From Ruminococcus flavefaciens (GTDB taxonomy: Bacteria > Bacillota > Clostridia > Oscillospirales > Ruminococcaceae): a DNA stretch of 64,000 nt. The translations under genes were made by a program, and so were the position numbers. Positions 1 through 8,411 of this stretch are shown piece by piece (position 1 is the first letter of the stretch; every line of letters starts with the position of its first letter). Location: positions 124,001 through 188,000 of the forward strand of contig NZ_UETD01000002.1 of assembly GCF_900116855.1 (NCBI RefSeq), in the 5' to 3' direction. The notes under the pieces are model-generated. The model searched no databases, was not told the DNA's origin, and saw nothing but the letters and a program-made list of their open reading frames with translations.

Positions 1-1741
1 CGCGTATGAGGAACTCTTTGCTGACATAATAGTCCAGATGATCCCATGGAAGTATCTCATCGTACTCAAATCTGCGGTTTGCGTAGAATGATGTATCGAT
101 GCCGCAGTCAGCAAAAGCCTCCATCCATTTCTCAAAGTTGAAGTATTCGTCCCAGCTGTCAAACTTGCAGCCTTTCTTCCATGCGGTATAGATCGCCTTG
201 CACAGTCTTCTGTCGCCCTTTGCAAGTATGACCTCAAGCTGGCTGACATCAGGATTATGATAGCTTACCTTGATCTTCTTGGTCTTGACAGAGTCCAGAA
301 GCAGCTTCTGCTTATGCTCGATCATTTCTCTTGTATCCTGAGGCTCGAACTGGAACGGAGTAAAGGGCTTCGGAACAAATGTAGCACAGCTGATGGATAT
401 CTGTACTCCCCTGCCCTTGGGACGGTTCTCTATACTATAATACAGGTCTATGATCCTGTTTGCAAGTTCTGCGATCCCGACGATGTCCTCGTCGGTCTCA
501 GTGGGCAGTCCCATCATGAAATAAAGCTTTACAGAAGAATATCCGCCTTCAAAAGCAATGCGGCAGGTGTTCATTATCTCCTCTTCGGATACATTTTTGT
601 TTATAACGTCACGGAGGCGCTGCGTACCGCCTTCAGCAGCAAAAGTCAGTCCGCTCTTTCTGACCTTTTTGATCTTTTCGAGCAGAGATTCCGAGAAATT
701 ATCGACTCTTAGCGAAGGGAGGGAAAGATTTATCCTTTCACTTACCGTATAATCAAGCAATGCTGTCAGCATAGGATCGATCTCGGAATGGTCGCTGGTG
801 CTGAGTGACGCAAGAGAAACTTCATCGTAGCCCGTGTTTTCGCAAAGGCACTTTACCTCTTTACATATAGTCTCGGTATGTTTCTCTCTGAACGGTCTGT
901 ATATAAAGCCTGCCTGACAAAAACGGCAGCCGCGAATACATCCGCGAAGAACCTCTACCGATGCCCTGTCCTGAACGATCTCTGTAAAAGGAACAACAAA
1001 ATTATCGGGATAAAACACCTTGTCAAAGTCCTTGATTATCCTTTTGCTGATCACTTCTGGAGCTCCGTCGGATACCGTGATTTTGTCGATCGTCCCGTCA
1101 GCCTTATACGAAAAATGATAGAACTTCGGAACATATACTCCTTCGATATGAGCTGCTCTGCGAAGGAAATCATCTCTTGAAGCTCCCTGCTTCTTCATTT
1201 CGGCATAGAGGTCCATAAGTTCGAGGTTGACCTCCTCGCCTTCTCCAAGAATGAATATATCAAAAAAGTCGGCAAGTGGCTCCGGATTACAGACGCAAGG
1301 ACCGCCTGCAACAACTATCTGTGTGAGCTCCTGTGTCCTGTCAGCTGCAAATATCGGTATTCCAGCCAGGTCGAGCATATTAAGTACATTGGTATATGAG
1401 AGCTCATACTGCATAGTAAAGCCGATAAAATCGAATTCTTTTATAGGGTCGAGGCTTTCAAGCGCATATAAAGGGATATTATTCTCGCGCATTACCGCTT
1501 CAAAGTCCTCTCCAGGAGCAAAACAGCGCTCGCACCAGTAGTTTTCACGCTCATTAGTCAATGAATAAAGTATTTTCATGCCGAGATGAGACATTCCGAT
1601 ATCATATGTATCCGGAAAGCAAAAAGCAAATCTCACATCGATCTTGGATTTGTCTTTAATTACGCTTCCGACTTCTCCGCCGATATATCTTGAAGGTTTC
1701 TGGACTTCAAGAAGATGTTTTTCAATTAAATCTTTAAGCAT
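1..1741 (-). CDS. B12-binding radical SAM protein, TIGR03960-like (3' end beyond window)
   Basis: About 580 codons are visible on the minus strand; the C-terminus runs off the left edge. The start is ATG at 1741, preceded by GGAGGAAAT. The N-terminal half looks like a cobalamin-binding Rossmann region (FCFPDTYDIGMSHLG near residue 40, VAGGPCVCNPEPLADFF near 165). The middle has the radical SAM cluster motif in RGCIRGCRFCQAG, encoded near 911-955, so it should bind a 4Fe-4S cluster and SAM. In other Clostridia this family usually precedes a DUF2344 protein and an RNase E/G homologue and is linked to RNA or ribosome modification, but its reaction is not established. The next partner genes would lie left of the window. 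Family assignment is strong; function is inferred. Confidence 0.85.
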   Translation of the reverse strand, partial: MLKDLIEKHLLEVQKPSRYIGGEVGSVIKDKSKIDVRFAFCFPDTYDIGMSHLGMKILYSLTNERENYWCERCFAPGEDFEAVMRENNIPLYALESLDPIKEFDFIGFTMQYELSYTNVLNMLDLAGIPIFAADRTQELTQIVVAGGPCVCNPEPLADFFDIFILGEGEEVNLELMDLYAEMKKQGASRDDFLRRAAHIEGVYVPKFYHFSYKADGTIDKITVSDGAPEVISKRIIKDFDKVFYPDNFVVPFTEIVQDRASVEVLRGCIRGCRFCQAGFIYRPFREKHTETICKEVKCLCENTGYDEVSLASLSTSDHSEIDPMLTALLDYTVSERINLSLPSLRVDNFSESLLEKIKKVRKSGLTFAAEGGTQRLRDVINKNVSEEEIMNTCRIAFEGGYSSVKLYFMMGLPTETDEDIVGIAELANRIIDLYYSIENRPKGRGVQISISCATFVPKPFTPFQFEPQDTREMIEHKQKLLLDSVKTKKIKVSYHNPDVSQLEVILAKGDRRLCKAIYTAWKKGCKFDSWDEYFNFEKWMEAFADCGIDTSFYANRRFEYDEILPWDHLDYYVSKEFLIR

Positions 1742-1758
1742 ATTTCCTCCGAGAAAAC

Positions 1759-2256
1759 TCAAAATCGTTTATCCGCAGGTATCATCGCGGAAAAATCACC
1801 GTATCTTCCCTGCCATCCCTTAGGAACAAAGCTCTCAAAGTTTTCGGGCTTAGGGAATGCAGAGTACATTATATTATTATCAAAATCAATATACAGCGAG
1901 GGCTGATAATCTATCTTTTTATCGTCCCGTGCCATAGTCCTGAGGAGCCTGAGCTCGTCAGCAGAATACCGGCACTTGAAAAGATGTCCGAGAAAATGAC
2001 TCGCTGTGTTTTCGTCAAGCACCTCTATCCCCCATCTTTTTTCACAAAAGTCTTCAAAGCTTCCTATATTGAGCTCAAAGTCTTCATACGACCTGCCGCT
2101 TCGTGAGTAAAGAGCCTTCCAGATGGAGTACAGCTTATTATAGTCCATTTTCCATAGATTTTTCGGAGCAACATACCACTCAAAATGCTTTCTGAAAACT
2201 ACGGCAACTATTATATTTTCTTTATATTTCGGTAAAACCTTTGCTAACTGTTCCAT
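1759..2256 (-). CDS. hypothetical protein, about 165 aa
   Basis: I do not recognise a family. The protein is soluble, rich in aromatic residues and charge, with no signal peptide or membrane segment. Notable strings are WYVAPKNLWKMDY near the start and FVPKGWQGRYGDF near the end. A longer reading would begin at TTG 2280 but has no Shine-Dalgarno sequence; ATG 2256 has AAGGAG upstream (rather long spacing, 13-14 nt) and gives less overlap with the acetyltransferase gene (35 bp). It is the last gene of the DUF896-cdd-acetyltransferase operon, so it is probably co-expressed with them and translationally coupled. Confidence 0.7.
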   Translation of the reverse strand: MEQLAKVLPKYKENIIVAVVFRKHFEWYVAPKNLWKMDYNKLYSIWKALYSRSGRSYEDFELNIGSFEDFCEKRWGIEVLDENTASHFLGHLFKCRYSADELRLLRTMARDDKKIDYQPSLYIDFDNNIMYSAFPKPENFESFVPKGWQGRYGDFSAMIPADKRF

Positions 2257-2713
2257 ATCTTTCGGGAAGCTCCTTTTCAAAACATATCATATCACATAAC
2301 TGAACGCCCGCTTCAATTATCGGGTGATCATAGTTATCAATAAAAAAATTCTTGATAACACCGCTTCTGACAAAACCACAGCTCTCATAAAAAGGCACAG
2401 TAAGCGGACTGTCGCCTGTTCCGACAATGAGCCGACGAAAAGAACCTGAGAATCTGTTTTCGATGAAAGAGATCATCTTTCTTCCGTACCCCAAGCGCTG
2501 TGACTCCGGTGAAACGGCTATATTCTTTATCTCAAGTGTTCCGTTTCCTTCATCAGTTACAACACATACCGCAACCGCCTTGCCACCGTCATTCATCACA
2601 AACAGCCTTCCGCGCGAAAGGTACCTCAATATCATACTTTCCTGCTCATCTCCAAGAAGAAGCAGTTTCATAAAACGCTTCTTGTCTGCTATTTCTTCAT
2701 GGACCGTAATCAC
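2222..2713 (-). CDS. GNAT family N-acetyltransferase
   Basis: A 163-residue GNAT-fold protein. Motif A, which binds the acetyl-CoA pyrophosphate, is SPESQRLGYGRKM (Q/R-x-x-G-x-G) near residues 68-80, after a typical beta strand (LEIKNIAVS). PFYESCGFVRSG near 107-118 is the usual motif B region. The start is GTG at 2713, overlapping the cdd stop in a GTGA, with GGAGG about 10 nt upstream. The acetyl acceptor cannot be told from sequence. It lies between cytidine deaminase and an unknown gene in one operon, but nothing ties it to nucleotide salvage. Confidence 0.85.
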   Translation of the reverse strand: MITVHEEIADKKRFMKLLLLGDEQESMILRYLSRGRLFVMNDGGKAVAVCVVTDEGNGTLEIKNIAVSPESQRLGYGRKMISFIENRFSGSFRRLIVGTGDSPLTVPFYESCGFVRSGVIKNFFIDNYDHPIIEAGVQLCDMICFEKELPERYGTVSKGFTEI

Positions 2714-3102
2714 TTCATGCTTTCCTCCGAAAAACGCATTGGCAGAAAATCGGAAAGCTTGTGAGTGCCGTCAGACAAAACCACCGTAAAGTCATCCTCG
2801 CAGAATTCACTGAGGACCTGCAGGCAAGCACCGCACGGATAACAAGGCTTGGAAAAGTCGCCGCTGCCGCTTCCTGCTACAGCTATGGCACTGAACTTTG
2901 TATATCCGTCTGAGACTGCTTTAAAAACAGCAGTTCTCTCGGCGCAGTTAGTCAGTGAATACGATGAATTTTCAATGTTACATCCTGTGTAGAGCCTGCC
3001 GTCGGCGGTTATAAGAGCGGCTCCAACGGAAAATCCAGAATATTTTGAATACGATCTCTCCGAAGCTTTCACAGCTTCTTCAAAAAGCTCATCAAAGCTC
3101 AT
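2710..3102 (-). CDS. cdd: cytidine deaminase
   Basis: Hydrolytic deamination of cytidine and deoxycytidine to uridine and deoxyuridine in pyrimidine salvage. The 130-residue length is normal for the tetrameric bacterial form. The zinc site is complete: C53-A-E55 in NCAERTAVF (Glu is the proton shuttle) and P86-C87-x-x-C90 in PCYPCGACLQVL, and CNIEN (41-45) is the nucleoside-binding segment. I place the start at ATG 3102, with AGGTG seven bases upstream; GTG at 3111 would sit on top of that site. Second gene of the operon, directly after the DUF896 gene. Confidence 0.95.
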   Translation of the reverse strand: MSFDELFEEAVKASERSYSKYSGFSVGAALITADGRLYTGCNIENSSYSLTNCAERTAVFKAVSDGYTKFSAIAVAGSGSGDFSKPCYPCGACLQVLSEFCEDDFTVVLSDGTHKLSDFLPMRFSEESMK

Positions 3103-3107
3103 TACTT

Positions 3108-3311
3108 TCACCTGCCCTTGCTGACTTTACGCTTCTTGCCGTCGGGTGTCATAATATATGTATTTTCCAGCTGCGCAGCAAGATTGCCTGTTACAGCTCT
3201 CCTGTATTCATTCCTGAGCTCTGTCTGTTCCGCCTTTTCAGCATCTGTAAGACCTTCAGCTTTTGATTTGTGTGCAAGCTCATTGATCCTGTCGATTTTT
3301 TTCTGGTCCAA
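3108..3311 (-). CDS. DUF896 family small protein (YnzC-like)
   Basis: A 67-residue protein with the DUF896 pattern: a helical N-terminus (KIDRINELAHKSKAEGLT), a charged second helix (EKAEQTELRNEYRRAVTGN) and a short basic tail (PDGKKRKVSKGR). YnzC of Bacillus subtilis is the best known member; it lies next to yneA in the SOS region, but its role is unclear. The best start is TTG at 3311, seven bases after AGGGAG; the upstream GTG at 3320 would overlap that ribosome site. First gene of the operon with cdd. Confidence 0.85.
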   Translation of the reverse strand: MDQKKIDRINELAHKSKAEGLTDAEKAEQTELRNEYRRAVTGNLAAQLENTYIMTPDGKKRKVSKGR

Positions 3312-3341
3312 ATGTAACACTCCCTATACAATATTATATTT

Positions 3342-3370
3342 ATTGTACCATGAATCAAGATTAATTTCAA
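3342..3370 (-). promoter_or_regulatory. sigma-A promoter of the DUF896-cdd operon
   Basis: TTGAAA (3370-3365), a 17-bp spacer and TACAAT (3347-3342), about 30 bp before the first start codon. It is back to back with the promoter of the forward reductase gene. Confidence 0.75.
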
Positions 3371-3399
3371 GTATAATACTGGATTTTTGCGACAGGATA

Positions 3400-3408
3400 T
3401 GTTATAAT
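3400..3408 (+). promoter_or_regulatory. extended -10 promoter of the SDR reductase operon
   Basis: TG-T-TATAAT (TG at 3400-3401, TATAAT at 3403-3408) with no convincing -35 at 16-18 bp, about 35 bp before the ATG. Confidence 0.6.
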
Positions 3409-3442
3409 TATTAAACACAAACGACCGTAAGGGGGATTATTC

Positions 3443-4147
3443 ATGAAAAAAGCGCTTGTAACAGGCGGCACAGGCGGCATCGGTGAAGCTATTTGTCGGC
3501 AACTTGCCAATGAAGGATACAAAGTCTATGTCAATTATGCTCATTCAAAAGATAAAGCCGAAAAAATAGCTTCAGAAACAGGTGGAATTGCAGTATGTTT
3601 TGATGTGTCTGATAAAAAGGCGGTACTTTCTTATATTTCCGAAATAGGGTGTATCGATCTTCTGGTTAATAATGCAGGAGTGTCTAAGATCGGAGTGTTC
3701 ACCGATATAAGCGGCTTCGACTCCGATAATATTCTTGATATCAATCTGCGTGGGGCTATGAACTGCGCGAGAGCAGTCCTTCCCGAAATGATAAGACAAA
3801 AAAGCGGAAATATCATCAATATCTCTTCGATGTGGGGACAATGCGGGGCTTCGTGTGAAGTCGATTATTCGGCATCCAAAGCTGGTCTGATAGGTTTCAC
3901 TAAAGCCCTTGCCAAGGAAGTCGCTCCGTCGGGAATAAGAGTAAACTGCGTAGCACCCGGATTTATAATGACAGAAATGAACAGATGCTTTTCCGAAGAA
4001 GACCTTGAGCTCATAAAGGAAGATATCCCGCTCGGTGTATTCGGTGAGCCACATCATATAGCGGATGCAGTATCATTTCTTGCTTCTGAACGTGCTGAGT
4101 ACATAACAGGTCAGACTCTTGCTGTTAACGGCGGAATGGTGATTTAG
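3443..4147 (+). CDS. SDR-family reductase, FabG/YmfI-like
   Basis: A 234-residue classical short-chain dehydrogenase/reductase. The NADP-binding TGGTGGIG is at 7-14, NNAG at 76-79, catalytic Ser129 in INISSMWG, and Tyr142/Lys146 in YSASK. The generic reading is 3-oxoacyl-ACP reductase. However, the segment SSMWGQCGASCEV resembles YmfI, the elongation factor P 5-aminopentanone reductase of Bacillus, more than FabG, and no other fatty acid synthesis gene is near. I therefore favour a YmfI-like role in EF-P modification, without certainty. AAGGGGG precedes the ATG. It begins an operon with the HD hydrolase. Confidence 0.85.
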   Translation: MKKALVTGGTGGIGEAICRQLANEGYKVYVNYAHSKDKAEKIASETGGIAVCFDVSDKKAVLSYISEIGCIDLLVNNAGVSKIGVFTDISGFDSDNILDINLRGAMNCARAVLPEMIRQKSGNIINISSMWGQCGASCEVDYSASKAGLIGFTKALAKEVAPSGIRVNCVAPGFIMTEMNRCFSEEDLELIKEDIPLGVFGEPHHIADAVSFLASERAEYITGQTLAVNGGMVI

Positions 4148-4157
4148 AGGTGATAAA

Positions 4158-4745
4158 ATGATCAATGACAGATTAAAGAAGCAGTTGGATTTCTTCCTCG
4201 AACTGGACAAAATGAAAAATCTTTACCGTCAGACCTATGTTCTGCATGAAAACAGGAAGGAAAACGACGCTGAACATAGCTGGCATATTGCTATAACCGC
4301 CTTTCTCCTCAGCGAGTACGCAAACAAGGACATCGATATCAATAAAGTTGTAAAGATGCTTCTGATACATGATGTTGTTGAAATAGACGCAGGTGATACA
4401 TATTGCTATGATGCAGACGGCAACTCCACAAAGGCAGAGCGCGAAGAAAAGGCAGCGCAGAGGATATTCGGACTTCTTCCGGAAGATCAGAAAGACGAGT
4501 ACTACTCTTTATGGCGCGAATTCGAGGACAGCAAGACGAATGAGGCAAGATTTGCTGCGGTCATCGACCGTATTCAGCCCCTTTTGCTGAACTACACCAA
4601 AGAAGGGATATCTTGGAGAGAGCATGGAATAGCTAAAAAACAAGTACTGGCTCGTAACGCTGATTACTTCAACGAATCAGATGAACTCGCCAAACTCATA
4701 AACAAGGTTCTTGATAACGCTGAAAAGAAAGGATGGCTCAAGTAA
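4158..4745 (+). CDS. HD domain phosphohydrolase (YfbR-like)
   Basis: A 195-residue HD-superfamily metalloenzyme. The metal ligands are visible as H40 and H43 in AEHSWH, H71-D72 in LLIHDVVEIDAGD, and a later Asp in AAVIDRIQPLL. This pattern and length fit the HD_3 group that includes the 5'-nucleotidase YfbR, so a nucleotide or small phosphate ester is a plausible substrate; specificity is not readable. It follows the reductase by 10 bp with a good ribosome site (AGAGGTG), so the two are co-transcribed. Confidence 0.85.
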   Translation: MINDRLKKQLDFFLELDKMKNLYRQTYVLHENRKENDAEHSWHIAITAFLLSEYANKDIDINKVVKMLLIHDVVEIDAGDTYCYDADGNSTKAEREEKAAQRIFGLLPEDQKDEYYSLWREFEDSKTNEARFAAVIDRIQPLLLNYTKEGISWREHGIAKKQVLARNADYFNESDELAKLINKVLDNAEKKGWLK

Positions 4746-4842
4746 CTTCTGGGCAATATGCACAATTTTGAGGAAGTTATTCAGTACACTGTTACCAATG
4801 CGCCGAATTTCGTGAACAAACAATGATAATTCCGTCGAAATC

Positions 4843-4871
4843 TTGAACTTTCTTCAGTATTATGCTATATT
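4843..4871 (+). promoter_or_regulatory. promoter of the LtaS-like/thioesterase operon
   Basis: TTGAAC (4843-4848), 17-bp spacer, TATATT (4866-4871), about 65 bp upstream of the ATG. No terminator hairpin is evident after the preceding HD gene, so some read-through is possible. Confidence 0.6.
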
Positions 4872-4936
4872 TATAATAAGTATTCAAGTGAAAACTAACT
4901 ATTTACATAAATAAAAATTGTGAAGGATGATGACAA

Positions 4937-6874
4937 ATGACAAAAAAGTCCAACGTGAGTGAGAAGGAAGCAGCTTTAAAGACCGCTGATCCGCTCATGA
5001 AAGACGTCAGCGACCCTATAGAAGCTGCTCTGGAGCCTTCAGCTCCCAAAAAAGTACGTTTTCCAAGATTAAAGAAATTCAATGAGAAACGTGAGCTTAA
5101 TACAACAAAGTTCAGCAAATTCAATATGTTTCTTATGATCATATTCCCTGTGTTTATCTGCAGTATGGCTGAAATAACGCAATCGAAATATTTCACTTCT
5201 TACTTTAAGTTCTGGACCGAAAGACCCACAGTTCTGATATTCGATATACTGCTCACAGCTGTATTCTTTGTTTTCTTCCTTGGAATCTTCAAAAAAGGCT
5301 GGATCGCCATGGCTGTCCACAGCTTTATATTCATGGCACTTAGTACGACCGAACTTTTTAAATACGGAACAAACGGCAACCACCTTATTCTGTCCGATAT
5401 GAAGCTGGTGAGAAGCGTCAAAAGCCTCACCTCTTTCGCATACATCAAGATAACCCCTCAGTTGATACTGTATTACGCCATAGTTGTTGCGTTCGTACTT
5501 GTAGCGATGTACTTTAACCCCAAACTAAAGGCAACTCCGATAAAACGTGTTACAGTTTCATGTGCCTGCGTTTTACCTGTTGCAGCGCTTATCGTGCTCC
5601 CTGCTTTTTATAAGCCTGTTTATAAGACGTTCAAGCTCGATACCACAAACGCAACAAACGCTTTTATTCTCAACGAGAAGTTTGACAAAAATCATTTCCT
5701 TGCATTTCTTATTCAGACTGCTACCGAAAGCTATTCAAACCGACTTGTTGTTCCCGAGGATTACAGTGAGGAATACATAGATCAGCTCATGAATATACCT
5801 GTCGATACACACGAGGACTTCAACGGCGGCAAAAAACCGAATGTAATTGTTATAATGAGTGAGTCCTATGCTGATTTCCGAGTTTTTGACCAGCTCGACA
5901 TAGACAAGGACTGCTATAAATATTTTGACAGAGCTGCTGCAGAGGGAAAAGGTGGTACAGCTATTACTCCAACATACGCAAGCTGGACTGTCAGATCTGA
6001 ATTTGAGCTCCTTTTTGGTCTTCCCGTAAGAGGACTCAATACGCCTAATATGCCCCAGCGTGAGCTTGCCGATCGTGAGCAGCCTGCACTCGCACAATAC
6101 TATAAGAGCTGGGGATACGAGACAGTTTATGTTCACCCGTTTATGAGCGGATTCTACAGCAGAGCTAGAATTTACGGACATTTCGGCTTTGAGAAGATGA
6201 TCTATCACGATGATCAGGCAGGTTCGACTGATTTTACAGTTCCTGTTAAGCACTTCGGAACATATGTGGATGATTCAACTGTTTTTGATCAGATCGTATA
6301 TGAGATCAAGAACTCAGACAGACCTGTTTATCTCCACACAACAACAATGCAGAATCATCAGCCATACAATCAGGGAGAGGATCCCGATGACGAATTTGGC
6401 AATTACCTGACATGGATACATCATTCTAACGAGGGATTGAAGGAATTTCTCGCTCAGCTCAAGGAGATCGATGAGCCGACACTTGTATTTTTCGTAGGCG
6501 ACCACTTCCCCTCACTGCGCGGTGAAACAAGCGTATACAATCAGTTGGGGCTCAGCGGAGAAAACTGCACACCGCTCTATCAGCAGAAGTACTTCTTCTG
6601 GAGCAATTATGATGCGGATTTCTCATATATCCCCGACCATGAAACATCGTTCTTCTATATGCCGTATATAATTCTTAACATTATAGACGCTCCAAGAGAC
6701 GCATTCATAGAGAAGATGAACGGCTTCATGGAAACTGTTCCGGTTTATTCATCCGAATACAACAGTGATATACCAAGGAACGAAGAGCTTGATATAATCA
6801 CAATTGATCGTGTGATAATGGAAGAATTTTCACCTTCACCTATTCCGGAAGATGAATTGTCAACACATAACTAA
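4937..6874 (+). CDS. LTA synthase family membrane sulfatase-fold protein
   Basis: A 645-residue protein with a basic cytoplasmic N-terminus (1-60), about five membrane segments (62-80, 98-117, 122-140, 175-192, 204-222) and a large extracellular sulfatase/alkaline-phosphatase-fold domain. Metal-site residues are recognisable: E309 in VIVIMSESYADF, the nucleophile T351 in ASWTVRSEFE, and D522-H523 in FFVGDHFPS. LtaS proteins polymerise glycerol phosphate from phosphatidylglycerol; relatives transfer phosphoethanolamine or other phospho-groups to surface glycans. The long extracellular domain fits the family, but the substrate is not determined. It is followed 13 bp later by a thioesterase gene in the same transcript. 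Confidence 0.85.
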   Translation: MTKKSNVSEKEAALKTADPLMKDVSDPIEAALEPSAPKKVRFPRLKKFNEKRELNTTKFSKFNMFLMIIFPVFICSMAEITQSKYFTSYFKFWTERPTVLIFDILLTAVFFVFFLGIFKKGWIAMAVHSFIFMALSTTELFKYGTNGNHLILSDMKLVRSVKSLTSFAYIKITPQLILYYAIVVAFVLVAMYFNPKLKATPIKRVTVSCACVLPVAALIVLPAFYKPVYKTFKLDTTNATNAFILNEKFDKNHFLAFLIQTATESYSNRLVVPEDYSEEYIDQLMNIPVDTHEDFNGGKKPNVIVIMSESYADFRVFDQLDIDKDCYKYFDRAAAEGKGGTAITPTYASWTVRSEFELLFGLPVRGLNTPNMPQRELADREQPALAQYYKSWGYETVYVHPFMSGFYSRARIYGHFGFEKMIYHDDQAGSTDFTVPVKHFGTYVDDSTVFDQIVYEIKNSDRPVYLHTTTMQNHQPYNQGEDPDDEFGNYLTWIHHSNEGLKEFLAQLKEIDEPTLVFFVGDHFPSLRGETSVYNQLGLSGENCTPLYQQKYFFWSNYDADFSYIPDHETSFFYMPYIILNIIDAPRDAFIEKMNGFMETVPVYSSEYNSDIPRNEELDIITIDRVIMEEFSPSPIPEDELSTHN

Positions 6875-6887
6875 GGAGAATCGTTCA

Positions 6888-7277
6888 ATGAAAGAAATTA
6901 CAAAAGGACTCACAGGTACTTCCGAGCTTACAGTCTCGGATAAAGACCTTGCAGTAAACGTAGGAAGCGGCAGTCTTGAAGTACTTGCCACTCCTGTTAT
7001 GGTAATGCTGATGGAAAAAGCTGCCTGCAGCTGTGTTTCGGAGTATCTTGAAGGTGATGAAACGACCGTAGGCACTGAAATGAATGTGAAGCATGTATCG
7101 GCAACTCCAAAGAATATGAAGGTATGTGCTGAAGCTGAACTTGTAGAAGTTAACGGACGTGAGCTTACATTTTCTGTCAAGGCTTATGATGAAGCAGGAG
7201 ACATTGGAGAAGGTATTCACAAAAGGTTCCTTGTTTACGGTGAGAAGTTTACTGCAAAGACATATTCAAAGTTATAA
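6888..7277 (+). CDS. FlK-like hotdog thioesterase
   Basis: A 129-residue hotdog-fold acyl-CoA thioesterase resembling fluoroacetyl-CoA thioesterase FlK. The FlK catalytic triad Thr42, Glu50, His76 lines up at a constant offset with T35 (LATPVMV), E43 (LMEKAA) and H69 (NVKHVS). A constant seven-residue shift at all three positions supports the alignment. Fluoroacetyl-CoA itself is an unlikely substrate here; a short acyl-CoA is more plausible. I chose ATG 6888, eight bases after AAGGAG, over an upstream ATG inside the preceding gene. Confidence 0.85.
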   Translation: MKEITKGLTGTSELTVSDKDLAVNVGSGSLEVLATPVMVMLMEKAACSCVSEYLEGDETTVGTEMNVKHVSATPKNMKVCAEAELVEVNGRELTFSVKAYDEAGDIGEGIHKRFLVYGEKFTAKTYSKL

Positions 7278-7281
7278 ATCG

Positions 7282-7314
7282 AAACGGCTTTACTACTTGG
7301 TAAAGCCGTTTTTA
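7282..7314 (+). terminator. intrinsic terminator after thioesterase gene
   Basis: A 12-bp perfect stem (7282-7293 with 7300-7311), a six-base loop and a short T run. It lies between convergent genes and may also serve the minus strand. Confidence 0.85.
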
Positions 7315-7326
7315 CTTATCGTTATA

Positions 7327-8391
7327 TCAAAGAGTCGCGTAAAGATTTGTTTCCCACGCCGGGATGTAAAGCTGATGCCTGATATACAGCTTATATGATG
7401 GATTGAGCTTCTTTATTAATAATGGCAGCTCAAATATATCTTCATTTCTGTGATAGAGTGAGACCATCATCTTAGGAGCATAATGTGAAATTGTCAGAGC
7501 AGCTCCCCAGATCGCCTCTCTCTCAAAGCCTTCAACGTCCATTTTTATGATCGTAGCAGGCTTTTTGGCGAGAACACTGTCCACAGATAATGCACTGACC
7601 ATATTCTCTGATGAAGCGCTTATCGCAGACTGGCGACCTGCCTTGGCTGAAAACGGAAGCTCTGTATCGACACACCATGCCGCAGCATTATACGCATAGA
7701 CATGAGGCATTCCGTCAACAAATTTCGCCAGCTTCTTAAAGTTCTTCTTATCAGGCTCGAGGGCGTATATAGAAACATATTTCCCGTGAGTGAATTCAAG
7801 AACTTCTTTAATAGTATCGCCGTTATAAGCTCCGAGGTCAACGTAAACCTCGTTGAGATTAGGCTTTATGATCTTCTTATATATCTCAGCCTTTGATGTT
7901 GTAACAGCTGAGAGGTATTCTATCTTGCCGCTGATTTTGAAGTTGATGATATTTGCATATACCTTGCGTGAATAATCATCAGCAAGGCTGTCATAGACCT
8001 GCTGTATCTTATCGGCGTGCTCTACACAGTACTCATATGTAAAGATACCACTGCCGATAACAGGTACATCAGGAACATACAGCGTATGCTTTGATGCAAT
8101 AGCATGTACCTTATCGACAATTTCCTGATAGCCTGCAGCAAAAGCAAGTACAACAACGAAATCGTCAACTGCTTCTTCTATCTCTGAAAGCTTATGGACT
8201 CTGTAACCCTCAAAAGAATGTCCGCGTACAAAATCATCGCTTGCGAAAATACCTGCTACGGTTATTTTTTTGTTACGGAAAACAGACATGATCTTTAGTG
8301 CGCCGTCACCCATACCATATATGAATATAGGACGCTTCTCAGCCTTCAGTCTGTCCCAGCTGGATTGTTTTTCTGTTATAAACGAGAGCAT
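7327..8391 (-). CDS. FkbM-family SAM methyltransferase with N-terminal Rossmann-like domain
   Basis: About 354 residues. The first ~120 have a nucleotide-binding-like strand-turn-helix (RPIFIYGMGDGALKI) like the sugar- or PglD-type Rossmann modules often attached to glycan enzymes. The C-terminal ~200 residues are FkbM-type: VDLGAYNGDT (motif I), YALEPDKKNF (acidic end of strand 2) and IIKMDVEGFEREA (motif IV). FkbM proteins O-methylate sugars or polyketides; a cell-surface glycan is a reasonable guess. ATG 8391 has GAGG 11 nt upstream; TTG 8415, overlapping the stop of the PH-domain gene, is the alternative. Confidence 0.8.
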   Translation of the reverse strand: MLSFITEKQSSWDRLKAEKRPIFIYGMGDGALKIMSVFRNKKITVAGIFASDDFVRGHSFEGYRVHKLSEIEEAVDDFVVVLAFAAGYQEIVDKVHAIASKHTLYVPDVPVIGSGIFTYEYCVEHADKIQQVYDSLADDYSRKVYANIINFKISGKIEYLSAVTTSKAEIYKKIIKPNLNEVYVDLGAYNGDTIKEVLEFTHGKYVSIYALEPDKKNFKKLAKFVDGMPHVYAYNAAAWCVDTELPFSAKAGRQSAISASSENMVSALSVDSVLAKKPATIIKMDVEGFEREAIWGAALTISHYAPKMMVSLYHRNEDIFELPLLIKKLNPSYKLYIRHQLYIPAWETNLYATL

Positions 8392-8411
8392 TCTCCCAAT
8401 CACCTCTGAAA

